Part shown: piece by piece, positions 1 to 8,171 of the stretch
Layout of the letters: each line of letters opens with the position of its first letter
How positions within the stretch are numbered: the first letter of the stretch is position 1
Origin: an uncultured Bacilli bacterium
GTDB lineage: Bacteria > Bacillota_I > Bacilli_A > RF39 > UBA660
Direction of reading: 5' to 3'
NCBI GenBank assembly: GCA_947631345.1
Contig: CANRKW010000013.1
Coordinates: 1-17,717, forward strand
Length of the DNA: 17,717 nt
Program-made: the position numbers and the translations under genes
Notes under the pieces: generated by a model
Told to the model about the DNA's origin: nothing
Databases searched by the model: none
The model's input: only the letters and a program-made list of their open reading frames with translations

Positions 1-177
1 TGCTCTTTCATCACCTTGTTGTATTTCCATAATTGCTTTACCTATATTCCAATATAAATTAAGCATTTCAGTATTAATAGTTTGATATACTTTATTTCTA
101 CTATTTATAACCATTTCCTTTATATCATCAAATATGCGGTTTATTTCATTTTCATTTTTTATTAATTCATTGCTCAT
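1..177 (-). CDS. DUF1016/YhcG-type PDDEXK nuclease family protein, N-terminal part (cut by window edge)
   Basis: The first 59 codons are visible, and the gene runs off the left edge. The translation starts MSNELIKNENEINRIF and contains SRNKVYQTINTEMLNLYWNIGKAI followed by EIQQGDERA (the two stretches join with one Met). This matches the N-terminal helical domain of the DUF1016 (YhcG) family, whose members carry a PDDEXK nuclease fold in the C-terminal half; that half is outside the window, so catalytic residues cannot be checked. The ATG at 177 is preceded by the Shine-Dalgarno AAAGGAGTGG and by its own promoter at 219-247, so it is a separate unit from the heat-shock operon. Family members are often found in accessory regions beside restriction-modification genes, but nothing here shows such a neighbour. 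Family assignment is from recognised sequence pattern; the role is not inferred. Confidence 0.8.
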   Translation of the reverse strand, partial: MSNELIKNENEINRIFDDIKEMVINSRNKVYQTINTEMLNLYWNIGKAIMEIQQGDERA

Positions 178-218
178 TAAATCCCACCACTCCTTTGTAT
201 ATCAATGCTTATATATAA

Positions 219-247
219 ATTGTACCATTTATACTTTTAAATGTAAA
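219..247 (-). promoter_or_regulatory. Sigma-A-type promoter of the DUF1016 gene
   Basis: On the minus strand, a -35 TTTACA (242-247) and a -10 TACAAT (219-224) are separated by 17 bp, and a TGG just before the -10 gives an extended -10. It lies about 40 bp upstream of the start at 177, which is well placed for this gene. Confidence 0.6.
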
Positions 248-300
248 TTAATGAAAAAAATGAATTTGTCCTAAAATTACAGTTCACTCAAAGACACTAG

Positions 301-330
301 AAAAAAAGTAAGGAATACTTACTTTTTTTT
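301..330. terminator. Bidirectional intrinsic terminator-like hairpin
   Basis: The arms AAAAAAAGTAAG (301-312) and CTTACTTTTTTT (318-329) pair perfectly over 12 bp around a 5-nt loop. An A-run on one side and a T-run on the other give U-tracts in both directions. It sits between the heat-shock operon and the DUF1016 gene and could stop read-through either way. The stem has few G-C pairs, so its efficiency is uncertain. Confidence 0.6.
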
Positions 331-333
331 CAT

Positions 334-342
334 ATTATAACA
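334..342 (-). promoter_or_regulatory. Possible extended -10 element downstream of a palindrome
   Basis: The minus strand reads TGTTATAAT, an extended -10 with a full TATAAT at 334-339. The -35 position (357-362) reads ATAGTT and is poor. The palindrome at 366-392 lies just upstream, so an activator-dependent promoter is possible. A transcript from here would begin inside the 301-330 hairpin. Confidence 0.25.
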
Positions 343-365
343 AATGCTGATAAGGAAACTATATT

Positions 366-392
366 AATTTCGACAACAGTGTTGTCGAAATT
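366..392. repeat. Perfect 27-bp palindrome with two inverted Spo0A-box-like cores
   Basis: The arms AATTTCGACAACA (366-378) and TGTTGTCGAAATT (380-392) are exact inverted repeats around a central G. Each arm holds TGTCGAA (383-389 and, inverted, 369-375), the core of the Bacillus Spo0A box. No U-run follows on either side, so it does not look like a terminator. It may be an operator for a dimeric regulator or a recombination site; this is inference. Confidence 0.55.
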
Positions 393-440
393 TGAAAGCA
401 TACATAAAACTTTCTAAATATAATTTTAATAATCGTTCAA

Positions 441-463
441 AAATAAAAAGGGATATACCCTTA
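441..463 (-). terminator. Intrinsic terminator of the hrcA-grpE-dnaK-dnaJ operon
   Basis: The minus strand reads AAGGG-TATAT-CCCTT and then TTTATTTTTG. The stem spans 448-462 and its 5' arm overlaps the dnaJ stop codon at 461-463. The stem is only 5 bp but GC-rich for this DNA and is followed by a U-rich run, as expected for the end of the operon. Confidence 0.65.
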
Positions 464-1594
464 TTTATTTAATTTTTCAAATCTTCTAAATGCTTCATTG
501 TCATCTAGTTCTGTTTTAGATAATTCATTAAATAACTCTTTTTGACTTCTAGTTAATTTATTAGGTAAAACTAATTTTAAAATTATATATAAGTCTCCAT
601 ATCTACCTGTTTCAACATCTGGCATACCTTTTCCTTTTACTCTTAATGTATCTCCTGGTTGACTATTAGCAGGTATTTTAAGTTCTATTTTTCCATTTAA
701 AGTATTTAGTATTTTAGTTGTTCCTAATACTAAATCAGTTATTGTTACAGGAAGTTCTACTGATAATGATGTGTCATCTCTTTTAAATAAAGGATGGTCT
801 TTTACTTCAAATTCAATATATAAGTCACCATTTGGTCCACCATTGCTTCCTGCTTCTCCTTTACCACTCATTCTTATTTGTTCTCCAGTGTTTATTCCTT
901 TTGGAACTTCTACTGTATATGTTTTTCTTTGTTTTATTTTGCCTCTTCCACGGCATTCAGGACAAGTTGTTCTAAATGTGTAACCTTTTCCACCACAACT
1001 GGTACAAGCAGATTTTGTCATTATTGTACCTAATATTGTTCTAGTTTGTGTGTTTACTACACCACTTCCATTACAGGTACTGCAAGTAGTTTTATCAAAA
1101 CCACCTTCCCCATTACAGTTAGGGCAACTATCAACTATATCAATAGTTATATCTTTTTTTGCTCCGTTAAAGGCTTCATCAAAGTCAATTTTTAAGTTAT
1201 ATACTAAATCACTTCCACGACTTCTTGATTTTCTACTGCTACCAAAACCACCCATATTACCGAAGTTAAATGAAGAAAAATCATTTCCACCAAATAAATC
1301 ATCAAACATGCTAGAAAAATCAAAGCCACCACCAAAGTCAAAACCACCAGTTCTAGTACTTCCACCATTATTGTCAAAGGCAGAGTGACCAAATCTATCA
1401 TATTTTGCTCTTTCTTCTTTGTTACTTAAAACTGCATATGCTTCTTGTGCTTCTTTAAACTTTTCTGGTCCATCTGGATCTTTACAGACATCTGGATGGT
1501 ATTTTTTTGCTAATTTTCTAAATGCACTTTTAATTTCATCCTCAGTTGCATTTTTACTTACACCTAATACTTCATAATAATCACGTTTGTTCAT
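461..1594 (-). CDS. dnaJ: Chaperone DnaJ (Hsp40)
   Basis: This 377-aa protein is a type I Hsp40 co-chaperone that delivers unfolded proteins to DnaK and stimulates its ATPase in the cytosol. The J domain (residues 1-70) carries the essential HPD at 33-35. A Gly/Phe-rich linker follows (about 77-120). The zinc-binding region has four CxxCxGxG repeats, starting at CPNC (157-160), CSTC (171-174), CTSC (197-200) and CPEC (211-214), so two Zn sites are complete. The substrate-binding beta domains and dimerisation end follow. The length is normal for the family. The ATG at 1594 is preceded by GGGAGGAAAATA. It is the last gene of the operon, separated from dnaK by a hairpin at 1617-1651 that could uncouple its expression. 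Confidence 0.98.
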   Translation of the reverse strand: MNKRDYYEVLGVSKNATEDEIKSAFRKLAKKYHPDVCKDPDGPEKFKEAQEAYAVLSNKEERAKYDRFGHSAFDNNGGSTRTGGFDFGGGFDFSSMFDDLFGGNDFSSFNFGNMGGFGSSRKSRSRGSDLVYNLKIDFDEAFNGAKKDITIDIVDSCPNCNGEGGFDKTTCSTCNGSGVVNTQTRTILGTIMTKSACTSCGGKGYTFRTTCPECRGRGKIKQRKTYTVEVPKGINTGEQIRMSGKGEAGSNGGPNGDLYIEFEVKDHPLFKRDDTSLSVELPVTITDLVLGTTKILNTLNGKIELKIPANSQPGDTLRVKGKGMPDVETGRYGDLYIILKLVLPNKLTRSQKELFNELSKTELDDNEAFRRFEKLNK

Positions 1595-1616
1595 TATTTT
1601 CCTCCCATAAGTGCAT

Positions 1617-1651
1617 TCTAAAGTGGGCTAGTTTTTTTAGTCCACTTTAGA
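1617..1651 (-). promoter_or_regulatory. Intercistronic hairpin between dnaK and dnaJ
   Basis: The arms TCTAAAGTGG (1617-1626) and CCACTTTAGA (1642-1651) pair perfectly, then one A/C mismatch (in minus-strand RNA) and a further CTA/TAG pairing close an A-rich loop. No U-tract follows in the transcribed direction, and the dnaJ ribosome binding site comes soon after. It is therefore more likely an RNA processing, stability or partial attenuation element than a full terminator. Confidence 0.6.
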
Positions 1652-1658
1652 GAATCTT

Positions 1659-3476
1659 CTATTTTTCTTCAAATTCTGCTTCTTTTACATTGTCTGTATT
1701 TTCTGTTTTAGTTTCAGCACTTTGATTATTTTGTGCTTCTTTTGCTGCTTCTTCATATACTCTAGCACTTAATGCCATAGCTTTTTCTTCAAGTTTCTTT
1801 TTAGCCTCTTTAATTTTATCTACATCGCTAGTTTCAAGTGCTTTTTTAGCTTCATCTATTAGAGATTCTATTTCTTTTTTCTCATCTTCTTTTATTTTAT
1901 CTCCTAAATCTCTTATAGCTTTTTCACTTGTAAATATCATTTGTTCAGTTTCATTTTTAACTTCTGCTTCTTCTTTACGTTTTAAATCAGCTTCTTTATT
2001 TGCTTCTGCTTCTTTCATCATTTTGTCTATTTCTTCTTCTGTTAAGTTTGTACTTGAAGTTATAGTTATTTTTTGTTCTTTATTTGTTCCTAAATCTTTT
2101 GCTTTTACGTTTACTATACCATTAGCATCTATATCAAATGTTACTTCAATTTGAGGTACACCACGAGGTGCTGGTGGGATATCAGAAAGTTGGAATCTTC
2201 CTAATGTTTTATTATCATATGCCATTGGTCTTTCACCTTGTAATATATGGATGTCTACTGCTGGTTGATTATCTGCAGCCGTTGAAAAGACTTGACTTTT
2301 TGTTGTAGGTATTGTTGTATTTCTTGGTATTAATATAGTCATTACATTACCTAATGTTTCAATTCCTAAACTTAATGGAGTTACATCAAGTAGTACTAAG
2401 TCTTCTACTTCACCAGTTAAAACACCACCTTGTATTGCTGCACCCATTGCAACAACTTCATCTGGATTTACTTCTTTACTTGGTTCTTTTCCAAGTTCTT
2501 CTTTAACTAATTCTTGAACCATTGGAATTCTAGATGATCCACCTACTAATATTACTTTATCGATGTCATTTTTACTTAAACCAGCATCTTTCATAGCATT
2601 TCTTACTTCATTTCTTGTACTTTCTACTAAATCACGAATTAAATCTTCAAATTTAGCACGAGTTAATGTCATTTCTAAATGAAGTGGTCCATTTGCCCCT
2701 TGTGTTATAAATGGAAGGCTAATAGACGTTGAAACAACACCACTTAATTCTTTTTTAGCTTTTTCACTAGCATCTTTTAATCTTTGAAGAGCAAGTTTAT
2801 CTTGAGATAAATCTATTCCATTTTCACGTTTAAATTCACTAACTAAGTAGTCCATTATTCTCTTATCGAAGTCATCTCCTCCAAGTTTGTTATTTCCTGC
2901 AGTTGCTTTAACTTCAAATACACCATCGCCTAATTCAAGAATTGATACATCAAATGTTCCTCCACCTAAATCGTATACTAATATAGTTTGACTTTTATCT
3001 TGTTTATCTAGTCCATATGCTAGTGCTGCGGCAGTAGGTTCGTTTATTATTCTTTCAACTTCAAGTCCTGCAATTTTACCTGCATTTTTAGTTGCTTGAC
3101 GTTGTGCATCATTAAAGTATGCTGGTACTGTAATTACTGCGCGTTTTACCTCACTTCCTAAATAACTTTCAGCACTTGCTTTTAAATTCATAAGTATTTT
3201 AGCACTTATTTCTTCTGGTGTATATTTTTTACCAGCTACTTCTACTTTTTCGCTAGTACCCATTTTTCTTTTTATTGAACTTATTACTTCAGGATTAGTT
3301 AAAGCTTCACGTTTTGCAACGTCTCCTACTCTTACTTCTCCATCTGGTTTAATTGATACAACTGATGGAGTAGTTCTTCCTCCTTCAGCATTTGGGATTA
3401 CTTTTGCAACCCCTCCTTCTAGAACACTTACACAACTATTTGTAGTTCCTAAATCTATTCCTATTACTTTACTCAT
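1659..3476 (-). CDS. dnaK: Chaperone DnaK (Hsp70)
   Basis: This 605-aa cytosolic Hsp70 binds hydrophobic peptide segments in an ATP-controlled cycle with DnaJ and GrpE. The nucleotide-binding domain shows the phosphate-1 motif IDLGTTNS (7-14), phosphate-2 [10 protein letters not shown] (169-178) and adenosine motif VGGSSRIP (311-318). The interdomain linker DLVLLDVTP (359-367) leads into the substrate-binding domain, followed by a charged helical lid. The stretch around residues 65-90 is short compared with E. coli DnaK, the deletion typical of Gram-positive DnaK. The C-terminus ends in an acidic EAEFEEK. The ATG at 3476 follows AAAGGAAATGATTTAAAA; grpE ends 19 bp upstream. No key residue appears to be missing. 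Confidence 0.99.
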   Translation of the reverse strand: MSKVIGIDLGTTNSCVSVLEGGVAKVIPNAEGGRTTPSVVSIKPDGEVRVGDVAKREALTNPEVISSIKRKMGTSEKVEVAGKKYTPEEISAKILMNLKASAESYLGSEVKRAVITVPAYFNDAQRQATKNAGKIAGLEVERIINEPTAAALAYGLDKQDKSQTILVYDLGGGTFDVSILELGDGVFEVKATAGNNKLGGDDFDKRIMDYLVSEFKRENGIDLSQDKLALQRLKDASEKAKKELSGVVSTSISLPFITQGANGPLHLEMTLTRAKFEDLIRDLVESTRNEVRNAMKDAGLSKNDIDKVILVGGSSRIPMVQELVKEELGKEPSKEVNPDEVVAMGAAIQGGVLTGEVEDLVLLDVTPLSLGIETLGNVMTILIPRNTTIPTTKSQVFSTAADNQPAVDIHILQGERPMAYDNKTLGRFQLSDIPPAPRGVPQIEVTFDIDANGIVNVKAKDLGTNKEQKITITSSTNLTEEEIDKMMKEAEANKEADLKRKEEAEVKNETEQMIFTSEKAIRDLGDKIKEDEKKEIESLIDEAKKALETSDVDKIKEAKKKLEEKAMALSARVYEEAAKEAQNNQSAETKTENTDNVKEAEFEEK

Positions 3477-3495
3477 TTTTAAATCATTTCCTTTC

Positions 3496-4020
3496 TTATT
3501 TATTTACCTTAACCATTGCGGGTCTTAGTAATTTATCTTTATATGTATAACCTTTTTTTAATACTTCAAGCACTACGTTTTCTGGTTTGTTTTCATCATG
3601 CTCAGTTAGTACTGCTTCAGCATTATTTGGGTCAAACTCTTTTCCTTCTACATCTATTGGTTTTACTTCTAGTTTATCTAAAACACCAATAAGTCTAGTG
3701 TAAATCATTTTAACCCCTTTTAAGAAATTACTCACTTCATCTGTTAAATCATTATCATCCATCATAATAGCTCTTTCAAAGTCATCTGTTACATCAAGTA
3801 TTTCTTTTATTAGATTTTCTCCTTCATACTTAAACATATTAGATATTTCACTTTGAGTTCTAGTTTGATAGTTAATGAATTCTGCTTGAAGACGAGTATA
3901 TTTATCAGTAACAGCATTTAAATCATTTTTAATCTTTTCTAGTTCTGTTACTTCTTTATTTTCTTCTATTTTTTCTTCTTCTTTTATTTCTTTTTTGTCT
4001 TTATTTTTTTCTTTTGCCAT
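3496..4020 (-). CDS. grpE: Nucleotide exchange factor GrpE
   Basis: This 174-aa protein is the DnaK nucleotide exchange factor, releasing ADP so that substrate can be discharged. It has a very charged Lys/Glu-rich N-terminus (1-30) and a long coiled-coil dimerisation helix (about 30-100) including [16 protein letters not shown], typical of GrpE. The C-terminal beta domain ends [10 protein letters not shown], matching the family signature. The start codon lies only 2 nt after the hrcA stop codon, and its Shine-Dalgarno AAAGGA is inside the end of hrcA, so the two are probably translationally coupled. Confidence 0.96.
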   Translation of the reverse strand: MAKEKNKDKKEIKEEEKIEENKEVTELEKIKNDLNAVTDKYTRLQAEFINYQTRTQSEISNMFKYEGENLIKEILDVTDDFERAIMMDDNDLTDEVSNFLKGVKMIYTRLIGVLDKLEVKPIDVEGKEFDPNNAEAVLTEHDENKPENVVLEVLKKGYTYKDKLLRPAMVKVNK

Positions 4021-4022
4021 TA

Positions 4023-5018
4023 TTATCCTTTCTTTTCTATATTGGCCTTAATGTATTCTAGTAAATTAAGTACTCTTTCATAGTCCATCCTTTTAGGCCC
4101 AATTACAGCAAGAGTTCCTTCTATTCCACCTGCATTATATTTAGTTTTAATAACTGTCACATTATCATCTACTTCAGTTTCACTTCCAATATATACCTTA
4201 ACCTCATTTTCAGTTTCTTCAATTTTACTTACCAAATCTTTGCTTTCAAATTTACTTATAATGTTTTTTACATCATCAACTTTAGAAAATTCCGGTTGTT
4301 TTAATATATTAGTTTTTCCTTGCCAGTGAACATCTCTTTCACTTTGAAAGTTACTTAATGCTTCATAAAATGCATTATATAAAACTTCATAATTTGAAAT
4401 ATATTTACCTATTATAGGTTTTATTTCAAATTCAAGTTTTCTAGGTACATCATCTAGTGGTGTACCATGTAACATCTTATTTAAGAGTTCACTTGTTTTA
4501 GATAATTCTTTTAAATCAACTTTTTCTTTAAGTGAAACTTGCTTATTTTCTACGTGACCTTTATTTGTAACAACTAATGCAACAACTTCTTTTTCATTTA
4601 GTGGTATTATTTCCACTTTTTCAAGAATATTGTCTTTAGATGTACTTCCAAGAACTACAGATGTGTAATTCGTAATATCGCTTATTATTTCAAGACTTTT
4701 TATAATAGCGTCATTTAAGTTTAGTTCATTATTAGAAAATATAGTTTGAAGTTTTAACATATCTTCTCCACTTATTTTCTTTGGTTCCATTAAATTGTCT
4801 ACATAATAGCGATATCCTTCTTCTGAAGGAATCCTACCAGAAGAGATATGTTGTTTTTCTAGGTAACCTAAAGTTTCTAATAAAAGCATATCATTTCTTA
4901 TAGTTGCACTTGATACTTTAAACTTTTTACATAAACTTTGGCTTCCTATAGGACGTGCATTTTTTATATATTCTAAAACTATTTCTTTTAGAATACTTTT
5001 TTGTCTTTCTCCTAACAC
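4023..5018 (-). CDS. hrcA: Heat-inducible transcription repressor HrcA
   Basis: HrcA binds CIRCE operators and represses the dnaK operon; it needs chaperonin to fold, which makes it a sensor of unfolded protein. The winged-helix domain is visible at the N-terminus (LKEIVLEYIKNARPIGSQSL, then KVSSATIRNDM and the wing SSGRIPSEEGYRYYVD). The GAF-like and insert domains follow, ending near GPKRMDYERVLNLLEYI. I choose the GTG at 5018 (331 aa). It has a strong AGAGGAGG 8 nt upstream and gives the family-like start (V/M)LGERQ. In-frame ATG at 5045 and TTG at 5054 lie within or beside a CIRCE element and close to the predicted transcript start, with no good Shine-Dalgarno. It is the first gene of the operon and is probably autoregulated. 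Confidence 0.96.
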   Translation of the reverse strand: MLGERQKSILKEIVLEYIKNARPIGSQSLCKKFKVSSATIRNDMLLLETLGYLEKQHISSGRIPSEEGYRYYVDNLMEPKKISGEDMLKLQTIFSNNELNLNDAIIKSLEIISDITNYTSVVLGSTSKDNILEKVEIIPLNEKEVVALVVTNKGHVENKQVSLKEKVDLKELSKTSELLNKMLHGTPLDDVPRKLEFEIKPIIGKYISNYEVLYNAFYEALSNFQSERDVHWQGKTNILKQPEFSKVDDVKNIISKFESKDLVSKIEETENEVKVYIGSETEVDDNVTVIKTKYNAGGIEGTLAVIGPKRMDYERVLNLLEYIKANIEKKG

Positions 5019-5034
5019 AACTTTAACCTCCTCT

Positions 5035-5061
5035 TTAGCACTCATAATTTCCAAGTGCTAT
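5035..5061 (-). promoter_or_regulatory. CIRCE operator 2 (in the hrcA leader)
   Basis: On the minus strand the site reads ATAGCACTT-N9-GAGTGCTAA, which matches the consensus TTAGCACTC-N9-GAGTGCTAA at 16 of 18 positions with the exact 9-bp spacing. It covers the predicted transcription start and the 5' leader. As RNA it would also form a hairpin at the 5' end of the mRNA. Confidence 0.85.
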
Positions 5062-5065
5062 TTAC

Positions 5066-5094
5066 ATTATAATATTATGCGTTAGCATTGTCAA
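5066..5094 (-). promoter_or_regulatory. Sigma-A promoter of the hrcA operon
   Basis: A consensus -35 TTGACA (5089-5094) and a consensus -10 TATAAT (5066-5071) lie 17 bp apart on the minus strand. CIRCE 1 covers the -35, and CIRCE 2 lies at the start of transcription. The predicted transcript start is near 5059, giving a leader of about 40 nt to the GTG at 5018. Confidence 0.9.
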
Positions 5095-5108
5095 TATATG
5101 AGTGCTAA
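5082..5108 (-). promoter_or_regulatory. CIRCE operator 1 (over the -35)
   Basis: On the minus strand the site reads TTAGCACTC-N9-CAATGCTAA: one arm is perfect and the other has 7 of 9 matches, with exact 9-bp spacing. The degenerate arm overlaps the TTGACA -35, so HrcA binding here would compete with RNA polymerase. Confidence 0.88.
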
Positions 5109-5140
5109 TTTTTTGCAAAATTCTTTTATATTTTTTAAAA

Positions 5141-5326
5141 TCATTCTTTTATATTAAATACTAATCTATCTTCTTCACTATTATATAAAACTAAATTTTC
5201 TTCTGTCACTTCTATATATTTATATTCTTTAATATAAATACTTTTATTACTTGAAAAAGCATCACGTGTATTATCTATTAAAACTTCTATTTTATTATCA
5301 TATTTAATATCATTTAATATTATTAA
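5141..5326 (-). pseudogene. Short open frame without a start codon, probable gene remnant
   Basis: Sixty-one sense codons run from just after an in-frame TAA to a TGA at 5141-5143. The translation contains KIEVLIDNTRDAFSSN and ends RLVFNIKE. Its composition looks like real coding sequence: mixed charged residues with normal codon use for this DNA. There is no ATG, GTG or TTG near its start, only a GTG about two thirds of the way along, and no ribosome binding site. A small ATG frame just upstream (MKKITN) is in another frame and stops at once. I read it as the decayed C-terminus of a gene that once lay between comEC and hrcA. I do not recognise the family. A non-standard ATT start is an alternative. 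Confidence 0.4.
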
Positions 5327-5328
5327 TT

Positions 5329-5357
5329 AGTAATTTTTTTCATAATTCAAAATTACT
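5329..5357 (-). terminator. Hairpin at the comEC stop codon, weak terminator
   Basis: The arms AGTAATTTT (5329-5337) and AAAATTACT (5349-5357) pair over 9 bp, with the comEC stop TAA at the edge. The downstream sequence is AT-rich but has no clean U-run, so termination may be partial. Confidence 0.4.
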
Positions 5358-7423
5358 TAAGGTTCATAAGTTTTAATATATAGTTTATCATTTTTTATTT
5401 TAACTCTTATAGTTCCATTTATATCTGTTCTATATATTTTAGAATCTTTTAAATTTTCTAAAGTTTCAATATTAGGATGACCATATTTATTATTAAGTCC
5501 TACACTTATAATAGAATATTTTGGATTAATGTTTTCTATAAATTCTTTACTACTACTTGTTTTACTTCCATGATGAGCAACTTTCAAGAAATCTATATTA
5601 CTTAAATTATATTCTTTTATTATATTTTCTTCTGTTCTTTTACTAGCATCTCCCATAAATAAAAACTTAAAATCATTAATTTTAGTATACAAAACAATAG
5701 AATTATCATTTTCATTATCATATATATTATTATTTAAAAATAAGAATTTACTTTTTATATTTAATTCTTTTATACAAGTATAATTATTTATTTTATTTTT
5801 ATTAATTAAATCTAATGTTTTATTTTCTAAATTATTGTAATTTCCACAATTAAATATTACATTTTTTACTTTAAATTCTTTTATTAAATTAATAGCTTCT
5901 TTCATATGATCCGCGTCTCCATGTGTTAAAACTAAATAATCTATTTTATTTATTCCTATACTTCTAAAAAAAGGTATTAGGTTTTTACTTGTTAAGTTAT
6001 AAGTACTATTTATTTTTCCACCAGTATCTATTAGTACTGTTTGTTTTAAATGAGGAAAGACTATTAAACTAGAGTCTCCTTGATTAACATCAATATAGTA
6101 AATATAAGTGTTTGAATCAATATAAGGATATACTTTAATAATTAAAAGAATTATTATATTTATTATAAATAATTTCTTTTTATTTGTTTTTATTATTATA
6201 AATAAAACTATTAAATATATTATAACTATTATTATAGGTATTTTTATAAAGTAAATATAAATTCCAAATTTTGAAAAAGTTAAAGATAAATATTCTATTA
6301 ATTTAATAAATAATGTAAGAATTGGTTCTATAAATGGAATTATAAATGTAATAATAGTAAGAGGAAATACTACATTACTTATTAAAGGAACAAATAAAAG
6401 GTTTAAAAGTATTCCTAATATATTTATATAATTAAAGTAATATATATTTAAAATAGATATACTTATAAAAGATATTAAACTTACACTTAAAAGTGATAAA
6501 ATATAGTTTTTATTATTTATATAATTATTTGATATTACTAAAAAATAAGTAATTATAAAAGATAAAATAAATGAGGTTTCATATATTATAAATGGATTAA
6601 TTAGTACAAGTGTTATAAATACTAAATACATTATATTTTCTGTTTTTATATTAAAATAATATATTTTATTAATTCCTAAATAGAAAAACATTAAAACACT
6701 TCTTAATATAGAAGGAGAAAAACCTGTAATAAAACTAAATAACAAAAGTATTATAAATAAAATTATATGTACAAATATTTCATTTTTAGAAAATTTATTT
6801 AAGATTTTAAGCAAAATTAATGTAATAAAACCAACGTGTAAACCTGATAAAGCAAATAAGTGCCCCACTCCATTTTTTCTAAAACTTTCTATTATATCTT
6901 CTTTTATATAACTTGTTTTTCCTAATATAAAAGCATACATATAACTTTTATTTTTAAAAGTATTACTTCTTTTATAAAAGAAGTTTTTTATTCTATATAA
7001 ATTAGAAGTATGTTCTTTTTCTATTTTAAAACTTTCTATATTAAGTAAATAGTATATCTTTTTATTATATAAATACTTTTTGTAATTAAATAAATTAGGA
7101 ATAGTGTTATTACTTGGTTTTTCTAAAGAACCTTTTATATTTATTTTACTTCCTATATTATAGGTATTTAAAAATGAATTAATTTCTTTTTTATCTTTAA
7201 AATAATATGTTCCAATTAGTTTTTCTTTGCAATTTAACTCTAGTGATAAAGTTTCTTCTTTTATTTTATATGTATTTATTATACAAGTAAAATTAGTTTC
7301 ATTTTCTTTATAAACACTTTTATATTTTATTATATTAGTAACTATTAAAGAATAAATTAAAGCAAAAAGGAAAAAAGTTATATATAATTTATCAAGTAGT
7401 AATATTTTCCTTAATTTTAGCAT
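5357..7423 (-). CDS. comEC: DNA uptake channel protein ComEC
   Basis: ComEC is the inner-membrane channel that passes single-stranded DNA into the cell during natural transformation. The 688-aa protein starts with a TM helix, followed by a DUF4131/OB-like region (about 45-135) with two Cys (47 and 65). The competence domain has many TM segments and the family signature ALSGLHVG at 191-198. The C-terminus (about 440-688) is a metallo-beta-lactamase-like domain with THGDADH (500-506), GDAS, HHGSKTSS and NKYGHP, so the putative nuclease metal-site motifs are present. I choose the ATG at 7423, 9 nt after AGGAG, over the GTG at 7429, which is too close to it. It overlaps the comEA 3' end by about 30 nt, so the pair is coupled. 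No frameshift is seen. Confidence 0.96.
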   Translation of the reverse strand: MLKLRKILLLDKLYITFFLFALIYSLIVTNIIKYKSVYKENETNFTCIINTYKIKEETLSLELNCKEKLIGTYYFKDKKEINSFLNTYNIGSKINIKGSLEKPSNNTIPNLFNYKKYLYNKKIYYLLNIESFKIEKEHTSNLYRIKNFFYKRSNTFKNKSYMYAFILGKTSYIKEDIIESFRKNGVGHLFALSGLHVGFITLILLKILNKFSKNEIFVHIILFIILLLFSFITGFSPSILRSVLMFFYLGINKIYYFNIKTENIMYLVFITLVLINPFIIYETSFILSFIITYFLVISNNYINNKNYILSLLSVSLISFISISILNIYYFNYINILGILLNLLFVPLISNVVFPLTIITFIIPFIEPILTLFIKLIEYLSLTFSKFGIYIYFIKIPIIIVIIYLIVLFIIIKTNKKKLFIINIIILLIIKVYPYIDSNTYIYYIDVNQGDSSLIVFPHLKQTVLIDTGGKINSTYNLTSKNLIPFFRSIGINKIDYLVLTHGDADHMKEAINLIKEFKVKNVIFNCGNYNNLENKTLDLINKNKINNYTCIKELNIKSKFLFLNNNIYDNENDNSIVLYTKINDFKFLFMGDASKRTEENIIKEYNLSNIDFLKVAHHGSKTSSSKEFIENINPKYSIISVGLNNKYGHPNIETLENLKDSKIYRTDINGTIRVKIKNDKLYIKTYEP

Positions 7424-8120
7424 ATACACTTTCTCCTATGCCTTTTACGTTCATTATTTCTTCTTTTGTTTTAAATAAGCCTACTGTATTTCTATACTCG
7501 ATTATGCTAAGTGCTTTAGATTCACCTATTCCATTTAGTGTCATTAGTTCTTCTTTTTCTGCCGTGTTGATGTTTACTGGTCTTAAAGAAACTACTAAAT
7601 CATCACTGGTTTCTTCTTTAGTTTCTTCTTCAATATTTTTTTCATTTTCTGTAAATGCATCATTAGTTATTTCTTTATCTTCTTCTATACAAGCATCATT
7701 AAATAACTCACAATATACTTCTTTGTTTTCTCTTTTTAGTATATCTTTATATTCTTCATAACTATTTATAATTATTACGTCTTCATCTTTTAATTTTTTA
7801 CTTAAATTAATGTACCTTGTATAAGCATCTTCTTCTAAACCACCTGATGCATCAATCGCGTCTTTCACTCTTGAATTTTCTGGTAAAATATAGACACCTG
7901 GATTTTTTACTCTACCTTTTATATCAATTTTAATTGTATTTTCTACTGGCATATCACTTTTCTTTTCTTCATTTTCTACAACAACTTCATTTTGAAGTGC
8001 ATTTTCTTCTTTTACATTAATAACAAAAAGATAAATAATACTTATAATAAATACCAAAACAATAGAAATAGCAGTAATAATCTTTTTATAATTACAGTAA
8101 AAATCTTTTAACTTATTCAT
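7392..8120 (-). CDS. comEA: Competence DNA receptor ComEA
   Basis: ComEA is the membrane-anchored receptor that binds incoming double-stranded DNA and hands it to ComEC. The 242-aa protein has one TM helix (13-35), an SLBB domain (about 60-120, DIKGRVKNPGVYILP), an acidic linker (about 130-178) and a C-terminal helix-hairpin-helix pair (181-242) with GIG at 197-199 and 227-229. The start at 8120 follows AAAGGAGGGAAAAGT. The longer frame to 8219 is rejected because its extra codons span the promoter. The linker carries Cys137 and Cys144, which could form a disulfide outside the cell. The pair lacks comEB, as is common outside Bacillus. Confidence 0.95.
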   Translation of the reverse strand: MNKLKDFYCNYKKIITAISIVLVFIISIIYLFVINVKEENALQNEVVVENEEKKSDMPVENTIKIDIKGRVKNPGVYILPENSRVKDAIDASGGLEEDAYTRYINLSKKLKDEDVIIINSYEEYKDILKRENKEVYCELFNDACIEEDKEITNDAFTENEKNIEEETKEETSDDLVVSLRPVNINTAEKEELMTLNGIGESKALSIIEYRNTVGLFKTKEEIMNVKGIGESVYAKIKENITT

Positions 8121-8142
8121 ACTTTTCCCTCCTTTCTTTTCT

Positions 8143-8171
8143 AAATTAGCATAAGTTTTTCTATATGTCAA
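8143..8171 (-). promoter_or_regulatory. Sigma-A-type promoter of comEA-comEC
   Basis: A consensus -35 TTGACA (8166-8171) and a -10 TAATTT (8143-8148) lie 17 bp apart, with TGC before the -10 making it extended. The expected transcript start near 8136 leaves a short leader with the ribosome binding site. This suggests basal, housekeeping-sigma expression; I see no evidence of a ComK-type box. Confidence 0.7.

Noticed and set aside
771..1401. Open frames on both strands inside dnaJ (plus strand 771-983 and 1050-1388, minus strand 1204-1401)
   Set aside because: They overlap the well-conserved dnaJ frame, have low-complexity translations and no ribosome binding site.
4023..5054. hrcA start at TTG 5054 or ATG 5045
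   Set aside because: Both lie in or beside the CIRCE 2 operator near the predicted transcript start and lack a good ribosome binding site; GTG 5018 has AGAGGAGG and the family-like N-terminus.
7438..7761. Plus-strand open frame antisense to comEA
   Set aside because: Ser/Phe/Leu-rich translation typical of the complement of Glu/Lys-rich coding DNA; no ribosome binding site or family match.
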